Shown here in pieces: positions 1 through 8,286 of a stretch of 64,000 nucleotides of DNA. Each line of letters opens with the position of its first letter. Position 1 is the first letter of the stretch. Source of the DNA: Lineolata rhizophorae (Eukaryota > Ascomycota > Dothideomycetes > Lineolatales > Lineolataceae); assembly GCA_010093515.1 (NCBI GenBank), contig MU001686.1:575787-639786 (forward strand), read 5' to 3'. The position numbers and the translations under genes were made by a program. The notes under the pieces were generated by a model. The model did no database searches. It saw nothing but the letters and a program-made list of their open reading frames with translations, and was not told the origin of the DNA.

Positions 1-138
1 CTCAACGCTCTTTGGAGTACGCTTCATTCGATCGATCTTTGTATCCTGTCTTCAGATAGACTTTTATTAGTCAAAAGCAAAGCAAAATATTAGCTTTGTG
101 ATATATAATGTGATACCTAACTTGGGCTAGCAATTAAA

Positions 139-217
139 GCGTTGATGGGCTAGTGGTAGACTACATCGTTGCCAAAGCACCTTCGATGTGACCCGGGTTC
201 GATTCCCGGTCGACGCA
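139..217 (+). tRNA. tRNA-Gly (anticodon GCC) with an 8-nt intron
   Basis: The sequence folds as a 71-nt glycine tRNA once a short intron is removed. Acceptor arm GCGTTGA (139-145) pairs with TCGACGC (210-216) with one G-T wobble, followed by discriminator A217. The T arm is CCGGG TTCGATT CCCGG (193-209). The anticodon stem is CATCG (164-168) with CGATG (184-188). The loop between them is 15 nt and begins TTGCCAA, giving anticodon GCC; the normal loop is 7 nt, so 8 nt of intron lie just 3' of the anticodon, the standard place for eukaryotic tRNA introns. The D stem has one mismatch. It sits at the edge of the AT-rich island, where decay is possible, but the stems are well kept. CCA is not encoded, as expected for a nuclear gene. 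Confidence 0.85.
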
Positions 218-469
218 TTTATTTTCTTGTTTTTGTCCTCCGTATGCAGCGCGCTAAATGGCAACTAAAAACTATTGGTTTCATATACAGTTTTTAAGTC
301 TCGCTATACTTGAATTTGCAGAGAGAATGTCTTTGAGTCAAAACTAGGCTCTTAGAAATAAACTATATATTTTCCTGGAAAGTACAGACAGATATTAAAT
401 TAACTACTCGCAGGGGAATCTTGATCTATATTGTTGGTCATACGCGTCTCTTGTTAATCTACGTACGGT

Positions 470-700
470 AATATTGGGTAGGATTTAGGGCCCGAAATCA
501 CAGAAGTTTTTGGGGTTTCTTAGGGTGGGTTTCCTAATATAGTTTACCGGTTACCTAGATGAGAAAACCCCGCCCCAAAACCCTATGCGGCTGACCCAAC
601 TCCATCGTGAACCATAATTCTGATGGCTAATCAGACCCTAATCGACCATAATGCCAAGATCCTAGGCCCCAATAAATTTCGCCCTGATGGATCCGACCCA
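470..700. repeat. Dispersed AT-rich repeat family R, copy 1
   Basis: This stretch shares blocks with other places in the island: an ACCATAATTCTGATGGCTAA-type motif near 610-635 recurs near 6505 and 6705, and a CCCCAATAAA block near 670 recurs near 6750. Differences between copies look mostly like C/T and G/A exchanges. No coding capacity is visible. The edges are approximate. I do not recognise the parent element. Confidence 0.45.
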
Positions 701-703
701 TAG

Positions 704-1027
704 TGTAGTAGAGCAGGGCGGCACCACCCCTAACACCCCTTTTGTCGATTTTTTCCCCCTAACTGCACGTGATTTTTTTCCTTCATATGCGTTAGGTTTT
801 TCTCACCCACATACACACAACATTCATTCATTCACTCAACATACCTACACACATACACACACACCAAAAGCTTTTTCTTTGCTTTTCTTTTCCCTTGTCC
901 AAAAGTTAGTTAGCAAACAACGGCGCCTCCTTGAACTCGAACGCATGATGCCGTGAAGCAGTGAAGACGTGTCTCTTCTTTTGTTCTTTAAGTGTTGGTC
1001 CTAGGTAAAGTGCTCTACCCTGCTACA
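704..1027 (+). mobile_element. Short TGTAG...CTACA element, copy A (MITE or solo-LTR-like)
   Basis: The copy is 324 bp, starts TGTAGTAGAGCAGGGC and ends GCTCTACCCTGCTACA. These ends are imperfect inverted repeats of about 16 bp that follow the pattern TGTAGYAGRGYAGRGC. It is flanked by the 4-bp direct repeat ATAG (700-703 and 1028-1031). The interior holds pyrimidine tracts, a CACGTGATTTTTT block and a GATGCCGTGAAGCAGTGAAGACGTG block that recur in the other copies. It has no coding capacity. TG...CA ends with a 4-bp duplication would fit either a solo LTR or a non-autonomous DNA element such as a Ginger-type MITE; the inverted repeat is long for an LTR. Treated as a fossil. Confidence 0.75.
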
Positions 1028-1493
1028 ATAGGTATAGTATAATTGCTGTACTGCCTCTATAGGGATAGGCATATAGAGTACTAGAGCATATAAAGCACTA
1101 GAAATGTATGTATATAGAGGGCACTATGGGAACACATAGAGCAGAGGAGCATATTGCATTAGAGGAGTATACAGTATAGTGGGAGCCTGTAGCAGAGGAG
1201 CGCGCAGTGGCGGAGCATGATATTACTAGAAGGGCTTCTTATATAGACGTCGCTCTCTAATTTCACCCTAGTCTCTTCACGGGCATGTATGACGGAATCT
1301 TACTAGGTATTAAGAGAAGGTTCCAATCGCTACGAAGAATCAGTATTAAAATGACAACAATATCCGGTTTTCTTCCCACCTCTGCTTCCTGGAACACGCC
1401 GCACACACTCTATCGACGCCTCCGGCGCAATCCCGCTCTCTTCCTCACTCAATACCGCCCTACATTATCCTCTCTTCCGCCCAAAATTGCCAG
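1028..1493. other. Unassigned AT-rich stretch
   Basis: There is a purine-rich run with repeated TATAGAG/AGAGGAGCATAT-like words at 1060-1220, then more balanced sequence leading into the phosphoesterase fragment. No gene, RNA or clear repeat boundary was seen. Confidence 0.3.
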
Positions 1494-1768
1494 CCACCTA
1501 TCAAAATCGTATGCATATCTGACACGACCTTCCCCATGCCGGCGACTTTACCAATAAAAGTGCCCCCACCGGGCTCCTGGCTCAACTCGACTGGCTCAAA
1601 AACCTCCCCCCCCCCCCCCTACAAGCTCCTTGATGCAGCGTTCGTCGAGCAGCTCCCCTGCCTGAACTGGGGAGGCATTATTTACCTGAACGATAGCAGC
1701 ACGCTTATGGTCCGCGGACGCGAGATTATCGTCTTTGGCTTACCGCTGACGCCGCAATTCGGTACGTA
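1494..1768 (+). pseudogene. Fragment of a calcineurin-like metallophosphoesterase
   Basis: Three short blocks in shifting frames match the fungal MPPED-like phosphoesterase family. The first reads PIKIVCISDTT, corresponding to the metal-binding ISDTHN motif with its H and N lost. The second reads LAQLDWLKNLP in another frame. The third, after a C-rich run near 1609-1618, reads LDAAFVEQLP, then LNWGGIIYLNDSSTL and IIVFGLPLTPQFG, the part just before the family's GNWAFQ segment. The GNHD metal-binding block between them is missing and the sequence stops at 1768. With lost catalytic motifs, at least one frameshift and a missing middle and C-terminus, it cannot encode an enzyme. It is probably the remnant of a host gene caught in the repeat island. 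Confidence 0.6.
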
Positions 1769-2221
1769 GGCGTTCTAGCGCCCCCTTATCCGCGACGTAT
1801 GGAAGGACAAGGTGCTAACCGGAACTAATAGATAGCTATTGTATTGATGATTAATGGCATAGAAGTTATAGATCTAGGTAGTATGATAGTATCGATAGCG
1901 ACTAATAGATACTTAGCGTCTACCGCTATCTACCGGTATCTATCTGTTGTAGGCTAGTGACGAGGATCGAGATTAAATAAAGCTAGCTTATATAATTTGG
2001 TCTAGTCGGATACTCAATCTACTACCTCGGAACTGACTAGATTAGGGCTATAATAGGGTGTAATTTTGAATTTAACCCCTAAAATATTTTTAAGGGCGGG
2101 TTTTCTGTCCAAGTAACAACTAAACTCATTTTAGGAAACTTACCCCAAAAAACTTTATTCCACCACGCTGCAAACTATAATTAGAATAGCTAGTTTGTTT
2201 GGTAGCTATATTTGAACTTAC
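1769..2221. other. AT-rich spacer with a partial R-family piece
   Basis: No gene was seen. The stretch around 2035-2160 (GGGCTATAATAGGGTG, then AAGGGCGGGTTTTC) resembles blocks at 4610-4700 and 6510-6630, so it is probably a worn copy of dispersed repeat R. The remainder is short-word AT-rich sequence. Confidence 0.3.
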
Positions 2222-2315
2222 CAAGAAGGACACAGAGCAACAGGGTTTTTTCCCCAGGGGGTTTCGCGTGTAGACAAGATAGACAGAAGCTCCCTATAAG
2301 CTTGCAAGGGCGTAT

Positions 2316-3100
2316 TGTAGAGCACTTTACCTGGGAACAACACAAAAGAACAGAAGAAGAGTGTATCGTTGGGCTTAGTAAGGCAGCTTTTGCTTAACTC
2401 ACTAACTTTGGAAAGAAAGCAAGAGAAAAGAGTAGAGAAAGGCTTTTCGTAGTAACTTAAGTAAAGTAAGTGTGTGGTATATATTATTATTATTATCTCA
2501 TACGCCCTTGCAAGCTTGCGCTTATGGGGATCCTCTGAGGAAGAAAACCTGTTTCACTTTGTCTGCCTTGTCCCTTTTGTTACTTGCAGCATTCTGGTAC
2601 TATCGAGGTCTGCTATTGAGGCCGTAGCTGGGGGCGATGCCCCTAGCTAGCTCACGCTCCCTCCCTCCCATAGAGTAGTTTGTCTGCTAGCTGGAACTGC
2701 TAGAGGCTAGTATTCCTAATCAGTCACCTCGTGACCCTTGCTGCCTATTTTGGATCTGTAAGCATGTTCCTGTAGTCTATTCCTCCCCTTTGGTCCCTGA
2801 TTTACCTCCTGCTCGCTCTGCGTATACTGCAGTGTACGATTACATGCCTAGGTATCTGGTTCCCTTCTCCACACTGACATTAGCCTGTTGGGTATTGTGA
2901 TACTTTGGCCTTTGTGAGAAATGCTGCTAGGCCTATCCTCCCTGTCCTTGCCTGGATCAGTATTGCGCTTTCTGCCTTCCTTAGGCCTTTGTATGTGGTA
3001 TATACAGGGGGGAAAAACCTAACATGCATAAAAAAGGCAATGAAGTCACGTGTAGTTAGGAAAAGGGGTGTTGGGGGTAGCGCCTCCTTACTCCACTACA
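2316..3100 (-). mobile_element. Short TGTAG...CTACA element, reversed copy, carrying an inserted LINE
   Basis: On the minus strand this copy starts at 3100 with TGTAGTGGAGTAAGGAGGC followed by CCCCCAACACCCCTTTTCC, matching the start of copy A, and ends at 2316 with CCAGGTAAAGTGCTCTACA, matching its 3' end. The flanks are GTAT on both sides (2312-2315 and 3101-3104), a perfect 4-bp duplication. The centre is occupied by an oppositely dated insertion, a 5'-truncated LINE (2484-2993). Without that insert and its duplication the element is about 264 bp, in line with its relatives. It lies inside LINE copy L2, making a three-layer nest. Confidence 0.7.
2484..2993 (-). mobile_element. 5'-truncated Tad-like LINE, copy L3
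   Basis: The 510-bp insert is flanked by the 11-bp direct repeat TGTGGTATATA (2473-2483 and 2994-3004). Read on the minus strand it begins inside coding sequence, with SAILIQARTGRIGLAAFL followed by CQCGEGNQIPRHVIVHC, typical of the C-terminal end of fungal Tad-clade reverse transcriptase proteins after the RNase H region. One stop codon interrupts the frame between these two blocks and another follows SIRRASRR. The 3' UTR ends CAAGCTTGCAAGGGCGTATGAG and then an ATAATAATAA tail. A truncated 5' end, a simple-repeat tail and a long target duplication are the signature of LINE insertion. It belongs to the same family as the pieces at 2222 and 3410. The Tad assignment is from remembered motifs. 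Confidence 0.65.
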
Positions 3101-3174
3101 GTATAAGATGATAGCAATATTTTAAGAAGGAGCTTAACCATATTATCATTTTTTATAACCTTATTGTATAATCC

Positions 3175-3345
3175 TAGAATCCTACCCTATCGGGGGTTTT
3201 AAAAATGCTCCTCCTACCCTACCCTACCCTACTCTAGTGGGATTATGCTAAACCTAAAGGGGAACCTGAGTCTAATCATGAATCATGATGGGGTTAGCCA
3301 TGCTCTGTTGTAGACTATAGGGTAACTCAAAAGCTGGCCTTCGAG
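3175..3345. repeat. Dispersed AT-rich repeat family R, copy 2
   Basis: The block GGGATTATGCTAAACCTAAA (about 3239-3258) recurs as AGGATTACGCTAAACCTAAA near 5151-5170, and both are preceded by CCTACC-rich runs. TTGTAGACTATAG near 3312 recurs as TTGTAGACCATAG near 5105. The visible differences are C/T exchanges. No coding capacity is present. Confidence 0.5.
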
Positions 3346-3725
3346 AACTTCTAGCTTATATTTACGATAAGCGTGCGTAGAGAGTATAAAAGACTTACTA
3401 TGGGATATGATCGAAGCGACACAAACGGCCCCGGAAAGCGGAAAACTCTATCTTAATCTAGGCCCGGATAGGGCGGACAGGACTCGTAGCTTTTTTTAGC
3501 TAAAGCGAGGACGCCATAATACCGGGGTGGAAAGCAGATACCCCGGCACGTTCTAGTGTACTGCCCGGCCCTCCGGGCAAGCAGATCTGGGACAGCAGAG
3601 GCAGCATAGACTACAAGGCATGTTCGAAGAAGGCTGCTAGGACATCTAAATGGTTTATACAGCATGCCAGGCTCCAGGGGTTTCAGCTTGCGGGGTTATT
3701 ACTCCATATGAGGGAGCCTAGGTAG

Positions 3726-4328
3726 TGTAGTAGAGCAGGGCGGCGCCACCCCGAACACCCCTCTTTTTTTTTTTCCTTGTAATTGCACATGATTTCCCAT
3801 TCAAGTTGTCTTATTGTAGTAGAGTAGGGCGGCGCCGACCCTAATACCCCTTTTTGGCAATTGCTTCCTCTTCCTTTCACGTGATTTTTTTTTCCTTTTA
3901 AGTAGGTTGGGTTTTCTCCTTCAACAACACTCACTCAATTCACTCATTCAACATACGCAAGTCAAGTTGTCTTTGCCTTTTATACATATATTCACAAAAG
4001 CTTTCTCTGCCCTTTTTCTTGCCTTTCTCTCTCTCCTTATTGCCAAAAGTTAGTTAGCAAGCAGCAGTGCTCCTCCGAACTCGAACACATGATGCCGTGA
4101 AGCAGTGACGACGTGACTCCCCTTTTGTTCTTTAGGTGTTGGTCCTAAGTTAAGTGCTCTACCCTGCTACATTATTCCTTTTCTTGTTCTCTCCCACCCT
4201 CGAAAATTAGTTAGTATACAGTAGTTGCCTCTCCGAACCTGAAAACACGATGCCGTGAAGAAGTGAAGACGTGACCCCTCCGTTGTCCCTTTCTGCTATT
4301 TCCAGGTAAAGTGCTCTGCCCTGCGACA
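3726..4328 (+). mobile_element. Short TGTAG...TGCGACA element, copy B, host of copy C
   Basis: The copy starts TGTAGTAGAGCAGGGCGGC and ends AAAGTGCTCTGCCCTGCGACA. It is flanked by the 4-bp duplication GTAG (3722-3725 and 4329-4332). A second member of the same family (3815-4171) sits inside it. Without that insert and one TTAT copy, B is about 242 bp. It landed in the 3' end of LINE copy L1. Treated as a fossil of the MITE or solo-LTR-like family described for copy A. Confidence 0.75.
3815..4171 (+). mobile_element. Short TGTAG...CTACA element, copy C, nested in copy B
   Basis: The copy is 357 bp, starts TGTAGTAGAGTAGGGCGGC and ends GTGCTCTACCCTGCTACA. The target duplication is TTAT (3811-3814 and 4172-4175), after which copy B resumes. 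The shared interior blocks (ACGTGATTTTTTTT, AAAAGTTAGTTAGCAAGCAG, GATGCCGTGAAGCAGTGA) are in the same order and orientation as in copy A. It must be younger than copy B. Confidence 0.75.
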
Positions 4329-4589
4329 GTAGTAAGCCAGCAAGGGATAGAACGTCCCTAGCGACAGTTTCGGATAGCACACCTCATGCGTGACAGAGTA
4401 GAACAGGTTTTCTTCCCCGGAGGGTTTTCCCTATATATACCATGGTTAGAAGCTCTCTATAAGCATCACTTAGCACGGTTAATAGTAATATATTCTACGA
4501 CGTAAAGCTCCAAGTATTATGTTTCTTCCCTCGTATATAGAAAAGTATCTATACCTATTTAGCAGTAAACTTTATAGTGGGTTTCTGAA

Positions 4590-4715
4590 ATTTGCGTAAA
4601 TGATTAGGGTCTATAATGGGATAGGATCTTTAATCCTAACCTCTAGAATCTTAGTTCTTTTTTCCCCTTGCGGTAGGTTTCCAAAAGAGGTTTAGTGGTT
4701 ACCTAAAAGCCGATC
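4590..4715. repeat. Partial dispersed repeat R
   Basis: The block GGTCTATAATGGGATAGG and the following TAGGTTTCCAAAAG resemble R copies near 6520-6610 and the piece near 2040-2110. It is an old, worn fragment whose edges are unclear. Confidence 0.35.
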
Positions 4716-4719
4716 CTAC

Positions 4720-5043
4720 TGTAGCAGGGTATAACACTTTACCCTCGTAAAGGTGAGAAATGACATTACGCAATCTCGCTGTCACGTTGTCAGGGCATCG
4801 CGCTTTGGTTAGGGGAGCAGCAATTGAATTCTAACTAGCCTTTTGGAGAGGAGAGTGAAGTGAAAGGGTGTAACAAATGTGAGGTAGTGGTTTGTGTGTA
4901 AGGAGAGGTCAAATACAATCAAGAGCTGGGGAAGGTCACGTGGGTCAAATTTTAGGAGAAAAGGAATATGAAACTTCCTACTAAACCTTATCACAAACTG
5001 TATAAAAGATCCTAAAAGTACCACGGGTGTTAGCCCCCCCCTT
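4720..5043 (-). mobile_element. Short TGTAG...CTACA element, reversed copy E
   Basis: On the plus strand it opens TGTAGCAGGGTATAACACTTTACC, the reversed end of the family. Reading the minus strand, GGTGTTAGCCCC is replaced by its complement (GGGGCTAACACC), followed by an ACGTGACCTTCC block, a pyrimidine-rich run, AAAAGGCTAGTTAG and GCGATGCCCTGACAACGTGA, in the same order as copy A. CTAC (4716-4719) precedes it, which fits the NTAN target pattern, but the far end dissolves into an A-tract at 5046-5058 and no matching duplication is visible. It is an older, worn member. Confidence 0.55.
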
Positions 5044-5079
5044 CAAAAAAAAAAAAAAGGTATAAGGTCTTAGAAGAAC

Positions 5080-5245
5080 CCCCTATATAAGGTCGACCAG
5101 GCCCTATTGTAGACCATAGAAAGCTCCTCCTACCTTTCCCAACCCTAGTAGGATTACGCTAAACCTAAATAGGAAACTTGATCTAACCCCTTATAGGGTT
5201 AACTCCTACCGTGGAAAGTAGGGTCTATTATTGGTTCACCGTTGC
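5080..5245. repeat. Dispersed AT-rich repeat family R, copy 3
   Basis: CCCTATTGTAGACCATAG, CCTACCTTTCCCAACCC and AGGATTACGCTAAACCTAAA are shared with copy 2 and, reversed, with the tandem copies at 6320-6800. The same order of blocks shows it is one element family. No coding capacity was seen. Confidence 0.5.
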
Positions 5246-6319
5246 TCCACTACCAAGACTTCAGGGGTTCGTACAGGAAATTTGGTGATCCGTGATCCGT
5301 GATGAGTGATAATGAGTCGCAGGGGCCATGGCCTCGAGGGAGCAAAATCAATCAGGTCAATCTAAAGCCCAATGGTCTGGACGGCAACAGGGATGTTTTG
5401 GCCGCGCGGTGTTGGGCACGACTGTGCCGCCTCTTGATAGTCTCCCCAGTGTTTCTAGCACCCTCTCATGTACATACAAACATCAGCATGGTACAACTTT
5501 CGAACACCGTCGTAGGTGCAAGCTCTCACAATTTGCAGCGAAATGGTTAGGGGCGATGGTATCCCTATGGCAAGCATATACCTATAGTGTGCTGCCTCTG
5601 GCGGAGCATTGTAACCCAAAAAGAACACAAAGGAATGATTAGGGAAATTGTACCAATCTAGTGTAAGGCCTTCCACTACCTAGTCTGTGGTATCTACTAA
5701 CTTTGGTCGTGCTCGGATGGGATGCGGAGCTTCCGGACCCGATAGCGATAGTCATGCTAGGTCGGCGAGCAGGCCAACAAGCGGCGGCAAATAGTAGTGA
5801 CCGCACCTTCTAGGGGACCGCCAATGGTCACCCCGCCATATCGAGATGCCGCGGGCCGTCCTATCACCCATCGAGAGTCCGAGCTCAATTGAAACATTTT
5901 GACCCAAACGCTCGCTCGCATGGGACGGTATCTAGACCGCCACGGCGTCACAGCAAGTGTGATGACTATCAGTGGAGCCGTCAACATCATATACCGTGAC
6001 TTCTTTACCAGTACACAAAACTGCTTGTTCTGCTGTCCGTCCCTTTACCACAGACCACGGGATGACGCTCGATGAAACTCAACTCGTCATTGGCCGTCAG
6101 GAGAAGCCGCGCAACGGAATATCATCCACCAGTACTGCGGCCAAAGGGGTAGACTCATCGCATACGCGGTTCCATAGACATATGCGTTCTGCGGGAAGCT
6201 CAATCGTCTTTGCAAGACGAACCCAAGTCCAGACGACACTCGTGACGCAGTTGTGTACCTGCACGAATATTTCAGACCCTCGGATAAATAAAGTGTGCCG
6301 CGTATGAGAGGGGGGAGTG
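5246..6319. other. Unassigned region of mixed composition
   Basis: GC content rises around 5330-5440 and 5720-6240, which could reflect old coding DNA, but no reading frame gave a recognisable protein on either strand and no splice-linked frame could be built. No tRNA or repeat boundary was seen. Confidence 0.3.
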
Positions 6320-6800
6320 GGGTTTGACCTTATCCGGGGTTGTGTCGGGTTCCTCCTTTGGGCTCAGCGTAATCTCATTGTGGTGGGGTGGGTTTTTGGG
6401 ATTATGTTACAGGAGTCCTATAAAAAATAGTAATGGGGTTATGCCCCTTCTAGAAATCTCATATATGGCTATACTACTAACAAGTGTACTACCAAAAAGA
6501 GTTGATGGTAGTAATTCTGATTGTGGTCTACAATGGGGTAGCCATAACTCCATTGGGATATGGTCGGGTTCCTCCCTTGGATTTCGCGTAATCCTATTGG
6601 GGTAGGGTCGGGTTTTGGGATCATATAATAGGATCCTAAACCTCTAATGAGGATTAGCCCTTTCCAAAAAGCTTAAATATGGCCATACCCAAAAAAAGTA
6701 GTAGTAATTCTGATGACTAATTAGACACTAAACCCCAGCAAAAATCTTGCCCCAATAAACCCTACCTCACCCTATTGTGGACCATAAGACCATACTACCA
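6320..6800. repeat. Two tandem, reversed copies of dispersed repeat R
   Basis: Two units of about 215-250 bp lie head to tail. Each has GTCGGGTTCCTCC, then GCGTAATC with TATTGGGGTAGG or CATTGTGGTGGG, then GGGATYATRT, a GTTATGCCCCTT or GATTAGCCCTTT block, ATATGGCYATAC and GTAGTAATTCTGAT. The boundary lies near 6536. They are inverted relative to copies 2 and 3. Many mismatches between the units appear to be C/T or G/A. Confidence 0.55.
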
Positions 6801-7518
6801 ATTATTATTAGCATAGTTCACCTCATAGCACCAGGGACCTGAAAGTCATAGCAAAAATTCTGCGAGATATTGGGTAGGACCCTTGCCATACCAAGTAGGA
6901 CTTGGGGCCCTCATTCGAAGGGGCCGTTGGGGTGTTCGAAATCCCCACCCACCACAACCCCATGATGAACCCAATGATTTTTGCAACCCCCGGCCGAGTA
7001 TAAAGTCCTTCACCAAACGAGTAGATGGGACCGAGGATGACCAAAACTCCTCATAGCGTCCTATAGGATGGGTAGGATATCGAACGCTGAGGATCTCTAC
7101 TTATTCAATGGGGACTCTAAAATTCTCTTGGCTGACACCGCGGCTGGGTAGGTAGGGTTAGAGCAACACTTGCAAATGTGCCCTCATTTTCAGCTTGCAG
7201 GGGTTGATCCCAGGGTGGTCGATGACTTGATACTAACAGGCACCATCTCCAACATAAGTGTATGAATGATACCAAAAAGTGCAGCATGAACAGCGAACAA
7301 TTGAATATTTCTAAGAAGTGCCGCATAGTAACTTGGCAATCACATCAGCAAAAACTGGGGGTCGCAAGCCGGATCGGCAGCTTGCGGACAAACGAACACA
7401 ACCTTCTTGCCCGTAAGAGTAGCGTAGCAGTATGCAGTAGGTACCGTAGAAAAAAATTTGTGAGCAGATCCGGCGGCTTTCGTAGCTGAATAGCCGACGT
7501 ATACATTAATGTACATGC
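6801..7518. other. Transition from repeat island to genic DNA, no gene seen
   Basis: Short chance frames only. The right end (from about 7400) would be the 3' flank of the minus-strand channel gene. Confidence 0.3.
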
Positions 7519-8286
7519 TCAATCCTCCCGGCCATCCTGCCAGCTGGTGCAATTGACACAACGTAATGCCTGTGTTATTTGTGTCAGCCGTGGATCTAAG
7601 GACTGTAGAATGAAGGAACCAGGCCAGGCGCACTTGCCTTTTCGTTGATTCTTTTGCGGCAGAACCTGCATTTGACTGTCGTCTTGATGATGCTATCGGA
7701 ACTTATAAGGTCATAAATCTGAGCAATGAGATAGAGCGACGTGGCTATTACAAGGAAGCGGACGACCTTGTCCAAGAAGGAGCCCCAGGCGAGCACAGTT
7801 GCGGCATCCTCGCGGGCTTGCTTGGCAGTGTTGTATCCATCGGCGGGTTCGTGGTGGCCGCTACGCAATACGGCGAATTTCTCTTCTAGGTTGCGGTTTA
7901 CAAAGGGCAGAAGAGCAAAAACTGGGAGAATCAAATCGGTCGTCAGTGAGGAGACAATGGCATTAAATGCGTTGGCAATACTGGAACATGGTTAGCTGGA
8001 AACGAAAAGCTTCCCCATCGGCACTCGCCGGGACAAATTAGGCAAGTAGCAAGGATGGCGGAGCTAGTCCAACGCTATACATAGAGGGTCCCAGTCGTGG
8101 GGCGGGTCGCGTCTACTACATATGTAGTGTGCGGATTTGGCGGGCGGTGGGGACGTACATCAACCCGACAGCGACCTCGAGAACATTGTCCTGCAAAGCG
8201 AACTCGGTGAAGCCCTCCCAGGCCCACTTGGCGCGCCTGGTGACTCGCTCTCCGGCTCGAAGGAGAGCTTCCCTATTATCATCCAT
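7519..8286 (-). CDS. Large-conductance mechanosensitive channel (MscL family), fungal type
   Basis: Predicted exons are 8159-8286, 7638-7980 and 7519-7569, encoding 173 aa. Residues 20-60 carry the MscL signature: FTEFALQDNVLEVAVGL, continuing across the first splice into IIANAFNAIVSSL, the glycine/alanine-rich pore helix. DLILPVFALLPFVNRN follows, then a loop and a second membrane helix (VVRFLVIATSLYLIAQIYDL). The cytosolic tail has two CxxC pairs (KCRFC and RCVNC), as in bacterial MscL tails that end in a zinc-ribbon-like motif. Bacterial MscL opens under membrane tension to release solutes; the role in fungi is less clear. The last intron (7570-7637) needs a GC donor (AAG|GCAAGT) to give the conserved tail. 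The first intron is 178 bp, long for this window. ATG context is TTGCCATGG. The gene is divergent from the dehydrogenase at 8803. Confidence 0.85.

Larger units (their letters stand above)
2222..3120 (+). mobile_element. LINE 3' end (copy L2), interrupted by a short element
   Basis: Bases 2222-2315 match the 3' untranslated part of LINE copy L3 in the opposite orientation. They share AACAGGGTTTTTTCC (L3: AACAGGTTTTCTTCC) and the exact 18-mer AAGCTTGCAAGGGCGTAT (2298-2315; L3 complement at 2500-2517). After GTAT the copy is broken by the short element at 2316-3100 and resumes at 3101 with GTATAAGATGATAG, matching the GTATGAGATAATAAT tail of L3. The 5' edge is uncertain. This is a non-coding LINE tail. 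Confidence 0.55.
3410..4480 (+). mobile_element. Tad-like LINE 3' part, copy L1, interrupted by nested short elements
   Basis: Bases 3430-3720 keep scraps of the reverse transcriptase C-terminus in shifting frames: ENSILI, then ARIGRTGLVAF, then GGKQIPRHVLVYCPALRASR, then WFIQHARLQGFQLAGLLLH before a stop near 3718. GGKQIPRHVLVYC matches GNQIPRHVIVHC of copy L3. The 3' UTR resumes after the inserted elements at about 4333, with AGAACAGGTTTTCTTCCCCGG (4400-4420) and GAAGCTCTCTATAAGC matching copies L2 and L3. Several stops and frameshifts make it dead. The 5' edge is a guess. Confidence 0.55.
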
